From contig NZ_CANLRG010000011.1 in NCBI RefSeq assembly GCF_947493565.1, positions 36,452 through 100,451 of the forward strand: a DNA stretch of 64,000 bases, in the 5' to 3' direction. A model generated the notes under the pieces. It searched no databases. It was given only the letters and a program-made list of their open reading frames with translations, and was not told where the DNA came from. Source of the stretch: an uncultured Lutibacter sp. (GTDB lineage: Bacteria; Bacteroidota; Bacteroidia; Flavobacteriales; Flavobacteriaceae). Every line of letters begins with the position of its first letter. Positions within the stretch are counted from its first letter, which is position 1. Below are positions 42,520 to 53,153 of this stretch, in pieces. Both the position numbers and the translations under genes were made by a program.

Positions 42520-45500
42520 TTGAAGAAACTACAATTAATATTCAAACCATATATTTTGTTTTTTTTATTGTTGCTTTTTCAAGTGGCAGTAAATGCACAA
42601 ACTGTTCCAGTTACACAATCAAAAGACTCGTTAAAGGTTGCTAAAGAAAAAGACTCAATTAAACTAAAATACCCTTTTAAAAATAATCAAGAGGGAAGTT
42701 TATTTTTAAACGATCCTGCAAAATCTGAAATTATATATGATGCAGAATTAAAGAAATATATAATTATTGAAAAAGTAGGTGATTATTATATGAAACGTCC
42801 AGTTTATATGTCTCAAGAAGAGTACAAAAAGTATAAACTGAAAAAGGATATGTTACAATATTATAAAGAGAAAATAAGTGCTACAAATAGCAAAAAAATT
42901 GGAAGTGAAGAGGCGCAAAAAAACTTATTGCCAACGTATTATATAAAATCAGATTTTTTTCAATCAGTTTTTGGTGGCAATACCATTGAAGTGAATCCTC
43001 AAGGTTCTGTTTTAATAAAAATGGGTGCCTTGTATCAAAAGGTAGACAATCCTCAACTTTCAGAGCGTAATAGAAGTAGTTTTACGTTCGATTTTAATCA
43101 AGAAATAAGCGCGAGTATTTTAGCAAAAATTGGGACACGTTTAAAAGTTGCTGCACAATATGATACCCAGTCTACTTTTAATTTTCAAAATCAAATAAAA
43201 TTAGAATATACACCAACAGAAGATGATATCCTTCAAAAAATAGAAGTAGGTAATGTAAGTATGCCTTTAAAAAATTCATTAATTGTTGGTGCGCAAAGTT
43301 TATTTGGTGTAAAAACCCAGTTACAATTTGGAAAAACAACAATTACAGGTGTTTTTGCTGAACAAAAATCACAAACTAAATCTGTTGCAGCTCAAGGAGG
43401 CTCTACCATTCAAGAGTTTGAGTTGCAAGCAACCGATTATGATGAAAATAGACATTTCTTTTTATCACAATATTTTAGAGATAATTACAATACAGCTTTA
43501 AAAGATTACCCATTAATAAATAGTCCTATCAATATTACTAAAATTGAAGTTTGGGTAACAAACAGAAATGCCACTACTGTTGATATTAGAAACATTGTAG
43601 CTTTAGCGGATATTGGTGAAGGAAATCCAGATAATATTGGTCCTGCCAACGTAACACCAACTCCAGGAGTAACCTTGCCTTCAAATGATGCAAATAACAT
43701 TTCTGCCATATTAACTACTACAAATCCAGTCCGTAATATTTCTACAGTTGGCAATGGTTTAGCTCCATTTTCTATGCAACAAGGGCGTGATTATTCGGTG
43801 CTAGAAAATGCAATAAAATTAAGACCAGATGAATTTACCTTACATCCGCAATTAGGATTTATTTCATTAAATAGAAGGCTAACCGACTCAGATGTGTTAG
43901 CGGTTGCTTTTGAATACACCATTAGCGGAGATGCTAACGTCTATAAAGTTGGTGAGTTTACAAGTGATGGAATAGTAGCACCTGAAAATATTGTTGTAAA
44001 GCTACTGCGAAGTGAAATTATAAGCACAGAAATTCCTATGTGGAATTTGATGATGAAAAATGTTTATTCGCTTCAAACGTATAGAATGCAACCTGAAGGA
44101 TTTAGGTTAGAGCTATTATATGAAGATGATCAAACAGGAGTGCCAATTAATATTTTGCAAAATGCACAAACTTCTGGTATTGCTGATAAAACCTTATTAA
44201 ATTTATTAGATGTTGATAGGTTAGACCAAAGTCAGTTTTATGTTCCTGAAGGAGATGGGTATTTTGATTATGTAGAAGGAGCTACTATTAATTCAGAAAA
44301 AGGATTAATTATTTTTCCAACAGTTGAACCTTTCGGTAGGGATTTAGAAACAAAATTAACAGATGTTGCCGATGCTGCATTCATTTTTAACGAATTGTAT
44401 GAAATAACACAATCTGAAGCTAAAAACAACTTTCAACAAAAAGATAAATATTTGCTTAAAGGATATTTAAAATCTGAAAGCGCAGAAGGAATTAGGTTAC
44501 CAGCCTTAAATGTTCCACAAGGTTCAGTTAGAGTTACTAGTGGCGGTAGAGAACTGGTAGAGGGTGTTGATTATGTAGTTGATTATCAAATGGCTAGAGT
44601 TCAAATTATAAACCCAAGTTTAGAAGCTTCAAACGCACCTATTCAAGTTTCTGTTGAAAATAATTCAGCATTCAACCTTCAAAACAAACGTTTTTTTGGT
44701 GTGGATATTGAACATAAATTTTCTGATAAATTTATTGCAGGGGCTACTTTTTTAAATTTAAATGAAAAACCAATCACCCAAAAGGCATTATTTGGGCAAG
44801 AACCTATAAACAATACAATTTTTGGTGTAAATGCGAGTTATGGAACCGAAGTGCCAAAATTCACTAAATGGGTAAATAAACTACCAAATGTAGATACAGA
44901 TGTTGCTTCTAATTTTTCAATTAGAGGAGACTTTGCTTATTTAAAACCAGGATCACCTAAAAGAATCGAATTAGAAGGAGAAGCCACTTCTTATGTTGAT
45001 GATTTTGAAGGTTCTCAAATACCTTTAGAAATTAAATCTATCCAACAATGGCATTTAGCAAGCACCCCTCAATACCAAACACAATTTGACTTAGGAGGAA
45101 ATGCTTCAGACTTAAGTTATGGCTATAAAAGAGCCAAATTAGCATGGTATATTATTGATCCTTTATTTTATGGAGGATCTTCTTTAAAACCTGGAGGAAT
45201 TGATAATACGGAGCTATCCAGAGCCGAAGTTCGAAGAATTAGATATGAAGAATTATTTCCTGAACAAGATTTAGACTTAACGCAATCTACAATTGTTAGA
45301 ACGTTGGATTTAGCTTATTTTCCTAATGAACGAGGAAGTTATAATTTTGACACTAATAATGTTGGGGCTGATGGAAAATTTACAAATCCAGAAGATAGAT
45401 GGGCAGGTATTACAAGAGCGCTAACAACTACTAATTTTGAACAATCTAATGTTGAATATATTCAGTTTTGGTTAATGGATCCTTACGACCATTATTCAAT

Positions 45501-48500
45501 TACTCAAGAAGAAGGATTACCAGCAGGAATTAATCCAAACAATATTTCAAATCAGGTAGGAGAATTGTATTTTAATTTAGGTAATATCTCTGAAGATATA
45601 TTGAAAGATGGAAGAAAAATGTATGAAAATGGATTGCCAGAAAATCCGTTAAGCACTAATAATACAGATCAAACTATTTGGGGAAAAATACCAACCAACC
45701 AATCATTATTATACGCTTTTAGCGATAGTGACAATGAAAGATTAAATCAAGATGTTGGTTTAGATGGTTTAAATGATGAAGAAGAAATTCAATTATTTGG
45801 AACTAGTTTTGGATCAGATCCAGCAAACGATAATTACCGCTATTTTAGAAGTTCTGAATATGATAATATTGATGCCTCAATAATCAATAGATATAAACAA
45901 TTTAACAATACACAAGGAAACTCTCCAACCAATAATTTATCTCCAGAGAATTATCCAACATCAGCAACTACATTTCCTGATACCGAAGACATTAATAAAG
46001 ACCAAACAATGAACTCTGTTGAGAGTTATTACCAATATAAAGTTTCATTAAATAAAAATGATTTAGTAGTTGGTCAAAATAACATTGTAGATGAAAAAAG
46101 AGTGAAAGTTACTTTAGAGGATGGAAGTGAAAAAGAATTTAGATGGTTGCAATTTAGAATTCAGGTGAGTTCACCAGATGAGGTAGTGAATGATATTACG
46201 GGTTTCAACTCAATTCGTTTTATGAGGATGTTTTTAACCAAATTTAAAATGCCAATAGTATTGCGTTTTGGAGAATTACAATTAGTAAGAGGAGATTGGA
46301 GACGTTTTACAAAAACTTTAGAAGATACCAATATACCACCACAAGATTTAACCAACCAACAATTACAAAATTTTGAAGTAGGAGTTGTTAATATTCAAGA
46401 AAATGAAGACAGAACTCCAATACCTTATGTGTTACCTCCAGGAATTAAAAGAGAAGTTTTAAGAGGAAACACCACTTTGCAAAAACAAAATGAGCAATCA
46501 TTATCAATTAAAGTATCAGATTTAGAACCTGATGAAACTCGTGCTATTTTTAAAAATGTTAGGGTTGATTTAAGAATGTACAAGAAATTAAAATTGTTTT
46601 TACACGCAGAAGGCGTTCAAACCAAAACACAGGTTCAAGATGATGAAATTAAAGCCATTATTAGAATTGGAAGTGATTTAAACGATAATTATTATCAATT
46701 AGAAAAATTATTAAAAATTTCAGACTATGGTGTAACTACACCAATTGAAATTTGGCCTGAAGAAAATAACTTAGATGTATTTCTAGAATATTTAGGGAAA
46801 CTTAAATTATTAAGATTTGATGCCGGTATTGCTCCTAATGAGCTATACCCTGCAATAAATACACCTTCACCAATAGAAGGTTTAGAAGGATATGATATTC
46901 GTGTAAAAGGAAATCCAAATTTAGCCAATATAAAAACAATTATGTTGGGTGTTAAAAACGTTAGTAATACCAATCAAAGTACAGAAGTTTGGTTTAACGA
47001 AATGCGCGTTTCTGAATTTGATAATGAAGGAGGTTGGGCGGCTATTGTTAGTGCCGATGCCAACTTTGCTGATTTTGCTGATGTTGCAGTAACTGGAAGA
47101 ATGGAAACCCAAGGCTTTGGAGGTATAGAGCAGCGTGTTAATGAAAGAAGTCAAGAAGATACAAAATTATACGATTTAGTGACCAATGTAAATGTTGGTA
47201 AGCTGCTTCCAAAAAGTTGGGGTGTAAAATTACCTTTAAATTATAGTATTTCTGAAGAGGTTAGAGATCCTAAATACGACCCACAATACCAAGATGTATT
47301 ATTTGATGAAGCAAAAGAGGTAAATCCTAATAGTGATAAAGCACGAGATTATACCAAAAGAAGAAGTATAAGTTTAATTAATGTACGTAAAGAATTTAAT
47401 CCAGAGTCTGAAAAAAAGCAACGTTTTTACAATGTAGAAAATTTATCACTTTCTTATGCGTATAATGAAACCTATCACCGCGATTATAATGTTGAAAAAT
47501 TTGTAGATCAAAATGTACGTGCTTCAGCAAATTACAATTATAGTTTTCAGCCATTAGAAATTGAACCATTTAAAAATTTAGGGGTCTTAAATAGTCGCTT
47601 TTTAAAATTAATTAAAGATTTTAATGTGAATTTATTGCCTTCAACCATTTCAATAAATTCAAATATTATTAGAAGATATAATGAACAATTATCAAGAAGT
47701 TTAATAGAAGGTTTACCACAATTACCAACATTAAAACAGCGTCATTTTATGTTTGATTGGGATTATAATATTGGTTATAATTTAACCAAATCGCTTCAAT
47801 TTAATTTTAGAGCTTCCAACAACTATATTTACGATGATTTTAATGCTTCAGATGAAGTGAAATTGTTTGATAACTTCTTTACAATGGGAAGACCAGATCA
47901 TTACCATCAAACATTGAACGGAACCTATAAAATTCCTATAAATAAAATTCCTTACTTAGATTTTATTAATGCAAATTATGCTTATACGGCCGATTTTGAT
48001 TGGCAAGCTTCTTCGCAATCATATATTGAAAAAGTGGGTAATGTCATTCAAAATGCTAACACCCATGCCTTGGGGTTTGATGTAGATTTTACAAAACTTT
48101 ATAAAACAATTGGAGTAGATAAACTATTAAATAAAAAGGAAGACAAAAAGAACACTACTACTAACAATGTACCAATTGCATTACCAAAGTCAAATAAGAA
48201 AAAGAATACATCATTTGGTGCCGAAGTAGGTAAAACCTTTTATAATTTATTAACGTCTGTTAAAACAGCTAAAATTAATTATTCTGAAAACAATGGTACT
48301 TACTTACCTGGATATGTTCCAGAAATTGGCTTTTTAGGACGAGATAATTTTAGTGGAAGTTTAGCCCCAACCTTAGGATTTGTTTTTGGTAGTCAAATAG
48401 ATATCAGACAAAAAGCAATTGAAAATGGTTGGTTGTTATCTAGAAATGAAGATGATCCATATTATAACAAAACGTACTCGCAAACGCATTATAATAAGCT

Positions 48501-49563
48501 GGATTTAATCATTGATTTAGAGCCTTTTAGAGATTTAGATATTGAGTTAAGAGGAAATAAAACATACACAAAACAAACAGCTCAACAAATTGACGTAGTT
48601 AACAATGTCTTAAGCTCTAATTCTCCCATCTCAAAATATGGAAACTTTAGCGTTAGCCATAATATGCTAAAAACTGCTTTTAAAAATAGTGATGAAAATT
48701 TTGAAGAATTTAAGGCAAATAGAGCAATAATTGCACAGCGTCTTGCAACTAAAACAGGGCAGCCTATTTCAGGTTTTGGAGTAACTAGTCAACAAGTTTC
48801 TTTACCAGCGTTTATGGCTGCTTATTCAGGAAAAGATGCAAATAGTGTAAATTTAACTGCATTTAGAGATGTTCCAATTCCAGGTTGGCAGTTAACTTAT
48901 AAAGGTTTTATGAGAATGAAGTGGTTTAAAAAACATTTTAGAAGCTTTTCAGTATCACATAGTTATAATTCGTTATATTCTATTACCAATTTTAGTAATA
49001 ATTTAGAATACAATGCGTCTAACCCTTATGCCGAGACAGATATTGCTGGAAATTATTATAATAAAACCCTTTTTACCAATGTAAATTTAACAGAAGAATT
49101 TTCTCCTTTGGTAAAAGTAGACATGAAAATGAAAAATTCCGTATCTTTCACCGGTCGAATAAATAAAGATAGAGCCTTAACTTTGAACTTTAATAACAAT
49201 ACAATAACTCAAATTAAAGGAATGGAATATATTGTAGGTTTAGGATATAGAGTTAAAGATTTAGCAATGAAATTTAGATTTGGAGGTAAATTAACCAAAC
49301 TAAAAGGAGATTTAGATTTGAGGGCAGATATTTCTTTAAGAGATAATGAAACAGTGATTAGAGCAATTGATGAAGATAATAACCAAGTAACAGGAGGGCA
49401 AAAATTATTGTCGGTGAAATTTTTTGCAGATTATGCAATCAATCAAAATTTAACGGCTTCTTTTTATTTTGATCAAAGTTCATCACGTTACGCAATTTCA
49501 ACAACTTTTCCTAGGCAATCAGTTAGCGCTGGGTTAAGTGTTAGATATGTTTTAGGAAATTAA
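42520..49563 (+). CDS. sprA: cell surface protein SprA, type IX secretion translocon
   Basis: The 2347-residue protein matches SprA (Sov in Porphyromonas) in size and sequence character. It has a signal peptide ending VNAQ, then repeated barrel-like segments (ASILAKIGTRLKVAAQYDTQ, GRINKDRALTLNFNNN) and the end RYVLGN. SprA forms a very large outer-membrane barrel through which type IX secretion cargo leaves the cell. It is needed for surface display of gliding adhesins such as SprB. The start is TTG at 42520, three bases after ruvA; ruvA-sprA-gcvH is the order known in Flavobacteriaceae. Confidence 0.96.
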   Translation: MKKLQLIFKPYILFFLLLLFQVAVNAQTVPVTQSKDSLKVAKEKDSIKLKYPFKNNQEGSLFLNDPAKSEIIYDAELKKYIIIEKVGDYYMKRPVYMSQEEYKKYKLKKDMLQYYKEKISATNSKKIGSEEAQKNLLPTYYIKSDFFQSVFGGNTIEVNPQGSVLIKMGALYQKVDNPQLSERNRSSFTFDFNQEISASILAKIGTRLKVAAQYDTQSTFNFQNQIKLEYTPTEDDILQKIEVGNVSMPLKNSLIVGAQSLFGVKTQLQFGKTTITGVFAEQKSQTKSVAAQGGSTIQEFELQATDYDENRHFFLSQYFRDNYNTALKDYPLINSPINITKIEVWVTNRNATTVDIRNIVALADIGEGNPDNIGPANVTPTPGVTLPSNDANNISAILTTTNPVRNISTVGNGLAPFSMQQGRDYSVLENAIKLRPDEFTLHPQLGFISLNRRLTDSDVLAVAFEYTISGDANVYKVGEFTSDGIVAPENIVVKLLRSEIISTEIPMWNLMMKNVYSLQTYRMQPEGFRLELLYEDDQTGVPINILQNAQTSGIADKTLLNLLDVDRLDQSQFYVPEGDGYFDYVEGATINSEKGLIIFPTVEPFGRDLETKLTDVADAAFIFNELYEITQSEAKNNFQQKDKYLLKGYLKSESAEGIRLPALNVPQGSVRVTSGGRELVEGVDYVVDYQMARVQIINPSLEASNAPIQVSVENNSAFNLQNKRFFGVDIEHKFSDKFIAGATFLNLNEKPITQKALFGQEPINNTIFGVNASYGTEVPKFTKWVNKLPNVDTDVASNFSIRGDFAYLKPGSPKRIELEGEATSYVDDFEGSQIPLEIKSIQQWHLASTPQYQTQFDLGGNASDLSYGYKRAKLAWYIIDPLFYGGSSLKPGGIDNTELSRAEVRRIRYEELFPEQDLDLTQSTIVRTLDLAYFPNERGSYNFDTNNVGADGKFTNPEDRWAGITRALTTTNFEQSNVEYIQFWLMDPYDHYSITQEEGLPAGINPNNISNQVGELYFNLGNISEDILKDGRKMYENGLPENPLSTNNTDQTIWGKIPTNQSLLYAFSDSDNERLNQDVGLDGLNDEEEIQLFGTSFGSDPANDNYRYFRSSEYDNIDASIINRYKQFNNTQGNSPTNNLSPENYPTSATTFPDTEDINKDQTMNSVESYYQYKVSLNKNDLVVGQNNIVDEKRVKVTLEDGSEKEFRWLQFRIQVSSPDEVVNDITGFNSIRFMRMFLTKFKMPIVLRFGELQLVRGDWRRFTKTLEDTNIPPQDLTNQQLQNFEVGVVNIQENEDRTPIPYVLPPGIKREVLRGNTTLQKQNEQSLSIKVSDLEPDETRAIFKNVRVDLRMYKKLKLFLHAEGVQTKTQVQDDEIKAIIRIGSDLNDNYYQLEKLLKISDYGVTTPIEIWPEENNLDVFLEYLGKLKLLRFDAGIAPNELYPAINTPSPIEGLEGYDIRVKGNPNLANIKTIMLGVKNVSNTNQSTEVWFNEMRVSEFDNEGGWAAIVSADANFADFADVAVTGRMETQGFGGIEQRVNERSQEDTKLYDLVTNVNVGKLLPKSWGVKLPLNYSISEEVRDPKYDPQYQDVLFDEAKEVNPNSDKARDYTKRRSISLINVRKEFNPESEKKQRFYNVENLSLSYAYNETYHRDYNVEKFVDQNVRASANYNYSFQPLEIEPFKNLGVLNSRFLKLIKDFNVNLLPSTISINSNIIRRYNEQLSRSLIEGLPQLPTLKQRHFMFDWDYNIGYNLTKSLQFNFRASNNYIYDDFNASDEVKLFDNFFTMGRPDHYHQTLNGTYKIPINKIPYLDFINANYAYTADFDWQASSQSYIEKVGNVIQNANTHALGFDVDFTKLYKTIGVDKLLNKKEDKKNTTTNNVPIALPKSNKKKNTSFGAEVGKTFYNLLTSVKTAKINYSENNGTYLPGYVPEIGFLGRDNFSGSLAPTLGFVFGSQIDIRQKAIENGWLLSRNEDDPYYNKTYSQTHYNKLDLIIDLEPFRDLDIELRGNKTYTKQTAQQIDVVNNVLSSNSPISKYGNFSVSHNMLKTAFKNSDENFEEFKANRAIIAQRLATKTGQPISGFGVTSQQVSLPAFMAAYSGKDANSVNLTAFRDVPIPGWQLTYKGFMRMKWFKKHFRSFSVSHSYNSLYSITNFSNNLEYNASNPYAETDIAGNYYNKTLFTNVNLTEEFSPLVKVDMKMKNSVSFTGRINKDRALTLNFNNNTITQIKGMEYIVGLGYRVKDLAMKFRFGGKLTKLKGDLDLRADISLRDNETVIRAIDEDNNQVTGGQKLLSVKFFADYAINQNLTASFYFDQSSSRYAISTTFPRQSVSAGLSVRYVLGN

Positions 49564-49593
49564 TAAAAATAAATAATTATAATAAACAAAAAA

Positions 49594-49974
49594 ATGAATA
49601 TTCCAGCAGATTTAAAATACACTAAAGATCACGAGTGGGTTAAAATTGAAGGTGACACAGCAATAATTGGTATAACACACTTTGCGCAAAGTGAGTTAGG
49701 AGACATTGTTTACGTAGACGTAGATACTGTTGATGAAACTATTGATAAAGATGAAGTTTTTGGCTCAGTTGAGGCCGTTAAAACAGTATCTGATTTGTTT
49801 ATGCCATTATCGGGAGAAGTTACAGAATTTAACGAAACATTAGAAGATGAACCAGAAAAAGTTAATGCAGATCCTTATGGAGATGGATGGATGATAAAGG
49901 TAGCTATTTCAGATGCTTCACAAATTGATGAATTATTATCACCGGAAGCATACAAAGAGTTGATAGGAGGGTAA
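49594..49974 (+). CDS. gcvH: glycine cleavage system H protein
   Basis: The 126-residue lipoyl carrier has the motif [16 protein letters not shown], with the Lys that receives lipoate, and [14 protein letters not shown] at the N-terminus. It shuttles the methylamine group in glycine cleavage. It follows sprA after 30 bases. The other gcv genes are not in the window. Confidence 0.96.
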   Translation: MNIPADLKYTKDHEWVKIEGDTAIIGITHFAQSELGDIVYVDVDTVDETIDKDEVFGSVEAVKTVSDLFMPLSGEVTEFNETLEDEPEKVNADPYGDGWMIKVAISDASQIDELLSPEAYKELIGG

Positions 49975-50027
49975 TTTTACTTTTTAAAAACAGTTATCAT
50001 CTAAGGTCTTTTTTACTTAGAAAATTT

Positions 50028-50070
50028 AATAGTCCAATGTATAAGTTAACTAAAAATACATTGGGCTATT
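50028..50070 (+). repeat. 14-base inverted repeat after gcvH
   Basis: AATAGTCCAATGTA (50028-50041) pairs with TACATTGGGCTATT (50057-50070), with one G-T pair and a 15-base loop. No T run follows, so it is not a classical terminator. It may end or stabilise the gcvH transcript. Confidence 0.6.
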
Positions 50071-50149
50071 TGTGTTAGGTAATAGTTCTCAACTACTTAT
50101 TATGGCATAGTTATTGAAGTTTTTAATGAGAAAAACTACTAGATAATGA

Positions 50150-50269
50150 ATGAAATTGAGTATTATTTTTTTCATTCTAGTAAGCGCTATAGCTGTGTTG
50201 GTAATTTTAACAGTGTTTTACAAAAAAAATAATGTAATAAAAAAAAATTACTTGCATAAGTTGTTTTAA
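50150..50269 (+). CDS. possible 39-residue single-pass membrane peptide
   Basis: ATG at 50150 opens a 39-codon frame: MKLSIIFFILVSAIAVLVIL is one hydrophobic helix, followed by a basic tail (FYKKNNVIKKNYLHK). The shape is that of a real membrane micropeptide, but nothing confirms expression and no promoter or good ribosome-binding site was seen. It could also be the decayed end of a membrane protein gene. Confidence 0.35.
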   Translation: MKLSIIFFILVSAIAVLVILTVFYKKNNVIKKNYLHKLF

Positions 50270-50305
50270 AATTATTAAATTAGCGAACTATAAAAATTTT
50301 CACAG

Positions 50306-51025
50306 ATGCAGATTAAAAAGAATCCAAAAGCAAATCTAGAAAACTATACCAAGATATTTATGCAGTTAGGTTTAGTTTTAGCACTTTTGATAGTGTACTT
50401 AGCTATTGAAAAAAAGACATATGATAGAGTTATTGGTGATTTAGGACCAGTGGTTTTAAACATGGATGATGAAGAACAAACAATAGAGATAGAGCAAGTT
50501 AAACCACCAGAGCCAAAAACTCCACCGCCACCAACACCAGATAAAATCGAAGTTGTTGAAGATGAAGTAGAAGTAGAAGAAACTGTAATTGAATCTACAG
50601 AAACAGATGAAGATGAAGCTATTGAAGTAGAAGAAATTATTGAGGTTGAGGAGGAAGAAGAAGTAATGGAAGATGTGCCTTTTGCAATTATTGAAGATGT
50701 GCCTATTTATCCAGGTTGTAAGGGTTCTAAAGCAGAATTAAAGGCTTGTTTACAGGATAAAATCACAAAACACGTAAATAGAAAGTTTAACTCTGATTTA
50801 GCATCCGATTTAGGTTTGGCTCCAGGAGTTAAAAAGATTTTTGTGATGTTTAAAATTGATAAAAATGGTAATATTACTGATGTAATGGCGCGTGCACCTC
50901 ATAATAGATTAAGAGATGAAGCTATTAGAGTAGTAAAATCTTTACCAAAAATGATTCCTGGTAAACAGAGAGGACGTCCGGTAGGTGTTAAATACAGTTT
51001 ACCAATTGCATTTAAAGTTGAATAG
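50306..51025 (+). CDS. tonB: energy transducer TonB
   Basis: The 239-residue protein has one transmembrane helix (LGLVLALLIVYLAI, about residues 22-37), a periplasmic linker of Pro-rich (PPEPKTPPPPTP) and strongly Glu-rich sequence, and a C-terminal TonB domain from about residue 140 (VPIYPGC, KIFVMFKIDKNGNITDVMA, GVKYSLPIAFKVE). It passes proton-motive energy to outer-membrane receptors. It is monocistronic and ends in a terminator. Confidence 0.93.
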   Translation: MQIKKNPKANLENYTKIFMQLGLVLALLIVYLAIEKKTYDRVIGDLGPVVLNMDDEEQTIEIEQVKPPEPKTPPPPTPDKIEVVEDEVEVEETVIESTETDEDEAIEVEEIIEVEEEEEVMEDVPFAIIEDVPIYPGCKGSKAELKACLQDKITKHVNRKFNSDLASDLGLAPGVKKIFVMFKIDKNGNITDVMARAPHNRLRDEAIRVVKSLPKMIPGKQRGRPVGVKYSLPIAFKVE

Positions 51026-51052
51026 TTGCTATAATAACTAAAGTTATAAATT

Positions 51053-51082
51053 AAAAGCCATCTTTAAAAGATGGCTTTTTTT
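51053..51082 (+). terminator. intrinsic terminator after tonB
   Basis: AAAAGCCATCTT pairs with AAGATGGCTTTT around a 3-base loop, followed by T residues. Confidence 0.92.
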
Positions 51083-51131
51083 ATTCTGAATTATTGCAAA
51101 AAGTAAACAAAACGTATTAAAATTCTTTTTT

Positions 51132-51139
51132 TATATTTG
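51132..51139 (+). promoter_or_regulatory. -7 promoter element of the PKD-CHAT-retropepsin operon
   Basis: TATATTTG matches TAnnTTTG exactly, 16 bases before the ATG at 51156. No -33 TTG lies at normal distance. No other promoter element is apparent before the next two genes. Confidence 0.6.
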
Positions 51140-51155
51140 TTTAAAAGCTGTTGAT

Positions 51156-53144
51156 ATGAAAAATGTTTTAATTCTTTGTTTTTTTTTAGTAGTTGATCAA
51201 ATTACCTCCCAATCTATAATAGTTAAGGATACAATTACTAGATCAGCTGAAATTATTTATTCTGTTAATGGAAATAAGGTGTCGTTCAATCCAGAAACAC
51301 CAGAACTTAATCAAATAGCCGGAGCACCTAAAGCTTTTTACACGTATTATTGGGAGTTTGGGGACGGTGATTATAGTTTTCAAGAAAACCCAAATCATAC
51401 ATATAAAACGAAAGGAACTTATAAAGTAAAACTTTCAGTAACTAATAATTATGATGATGGAAAACCACCAACAACACGTCCAAAAGAAATAACATTTAAT
51501 AACACTGCTTCAGAAATTATTCAAAATGAAAGTCATCATTTGATAAGTGCTTATGGAGGTTTTAGATTGCAAACTAACCGAGACCCAATTCCTGAAGAGG
51601 AAATGCAAATGATACTTAGTTATGGTAATGAAAACCCGTTTCCAACAAATGGGAAAATTTATCTTTTTTTTAATGAGAAAAAATATAAGGATAAAAACTT
51701 TGATTTAGTTGATGTTAGATTGCATCATAATGAACAAGAAGTTTCTGAAGAAAATATTGCTTCAAATTATACTTCAAAAAAAGAGCTAATCCAAACTACA
51801 GGAATCACAACATTTATTGATGAAAAATTAATAGTTGTAGATACTTTAAAGCAAAATTTACCCTTAACTTTAGAAGAAGCAAAAGCATATTATCAAGATT
51901 TTAAAGTGTATGATTTTGACAATCTAGAGTCAAACGAAGAACGCAATATGTTTTTTACCTTTAAAACTACCCCTGAAATGTTAAAAGATACAAGTGCTGT
52001 AATTACAATTAGAAGTATCTACATTCCTGAAAGAGGAAATGACTCACATAAAGTACTAACTAAAGAAATGGAGATTGTAACTTCACACGATCCAAATAAA
52101 ATGGCAGTTTATGATACACGTTTAAATTATAGATTGGTTAGGTTTAAGAGATTAAAATATAAAGTTCGTTTTCAAAATGATGGAGAAGGACCAGCTCGTT
52201 TAATAAAGTTAAATGTAGATGTTCCTGAAATGTTAGATAAATCCTCATTAAAAGTTATTGATATGTACCCAAAGTGCCCTATTTGTCCAGAAGAAGAGGT
52301 GCAATACAGTTGTTTGGATACAATTATTTCTAAAGATAAAATTTCATTTCAATTTAAAAACATTTACTTGCCTGGAACAGCTCAAAAAGGAGTGCATGAT
52401 AAAGATTCAACAAAAGGGTTTGTGAAGTATTCAATGAAATTTGGAAAAAATTTTCACAAACAAAAATCTAAAAGTAGAACGGCCATTATTTTTGATAAAA
52501 ATGAACCAATTATTACCAATGCATCTACTTCAAGGTTTTCTCCAGGAATTTCAATTGGAGTTAAAGCAGGTTATAATAGTTTTCCAGATTTAAACAATTC
52601 TGAATCTTATTTTTTAGGGGCTACTATTTCACCCTACAAATCATATAAAAAGTATTTGCAAGCCGAATTGATGGTTAATTCAATGAAGTTTTCTGATGCT
52701 ACTAATTCAAATCAGGAGTTAGGGATTGTTGATTTACCTGATGGAACTATAATAGATAGTGCAATTAGAATAGATGAAAAAGCCATAGAAACAGCATTGT
52801 TAAACGTTGATATTGTACCTATTTCTTTTAGATATAATTTAAACGGAATAATAGGTTTAGGTGTTGGTTCACAAATTTCTTTTGATATAAATAGCGAAGT
52901 TACAAGCACAACAAAGTCTAATTATTATACTTTTTATAATAAACGAATTGGGGATCCTATTGAGGCTTTAAATAAAACAACAATTGATAAAACTAACAAT
53001 TCATTTACAAATATTAATTATGGCATATTTGGAGATATTACGGTAGGAGCTTCTAGGATTGGACCTAGTTTAGGATTTCGTTATATCTATAACTTTCAAG
53101 AACCTAAAAAACAGCTTCATTTTTATGCAATTTGGAAAATATAA
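51156..53144 (+). CDS. outer-membrane protein with PKD and DUF7619-like domains
   Basis: The 662-residue protein has a signal peptide ending TSQ. A PKD domain covers about residues 58-113 (YYWEFGDGDYSFQENPNHTY). A second beta-sandwich near 325-450 (YKVRFQNDGEGPARLIKL, IIFDKNEPIITNAS) resembles the DUF7619 domain of secreted Bacteroidota proteins. From about 455 the chain looks like an eight-stranded outer-membrane barrel and ends FYAIWKI. There is no type IX sorting domain, which fits anchoring by the barrel. It is first in a three-gene unit; the CHAT gene starts nine bases later. Confidence 0.8.
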   Translation: MKNVLILCFFLVVDQITSQSIIVKDTITRSAEIIYSVNGNKVSFNPETPELNQIAGAPKAFYTYYWEFGDGDYSFQENPNHTYKTKGTYKVKLSVTNNYDDGKPPTTRPKEITFNNTASEIIQNESHHLISAYGGFRLQTNRDPIPEEEMQMILSYGNENPFPTNGKIYLFFNEKKYKDKNFDLVDVRLHHNEQEVSEENIASNYTSKKELIQTTGITTFIDEKLIVVDTLKQNLPLTLEEAKAYYQDFKVYDFDNLESNEERNMFFTFKTTPEMLKDTSAVITIRSIYIPERGNDSHKVLTKEMEIVTSHDPNKMAVYDTRLNYRLVRFKRLKYKVRFQNDGEGPARLIKLNVDVPEMLDKSSLKVIDMYPKCPICPEEEVQYSCLDTIISKDKISFQFKNIYLPGTAQKGVHDKDSTKGFVKYSMKFGKNFHKQKSKSRTAIIFDKNEPIITNASTSRFSPGISIGVKAGYNSFPDLNNSESYFLGATISPYKSYKKYLQAELMVNSMKFSDATNSNQELGIVDLPDGTIIDSAIRIDEKAIETALLNVDIVPISFRYNLNGIIGLGVGSQISFDINSEVTSTTKSNYYTFYNKRIGDPIEALNKTTIDKTNNSFTNINYGIFGDITVGASRIGPSLGFRYIYNFQEPKKQLHFYAIWKI

Positions 53145-53153
53145 ACGCAAATT

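Larger units (their letters stand above)
49975..50305. other. intergenic region between gcvH and tonB
   Basis: The 331 bases hold a long hairpin (50028-50070), a shorter repeat CTAAG/CTTAG near 50001-50020, and a small open frame at 50150-50269. I see no consensus promoter for tonB. Confidence 0.7.

Noticed and set aside
50306..51025. Glu-rich TonB linker as a sign of frameshift or foreign origin
   Set aside because: Acidic and Pro-rich linkers are common in TonB and both flanking domains are intact.
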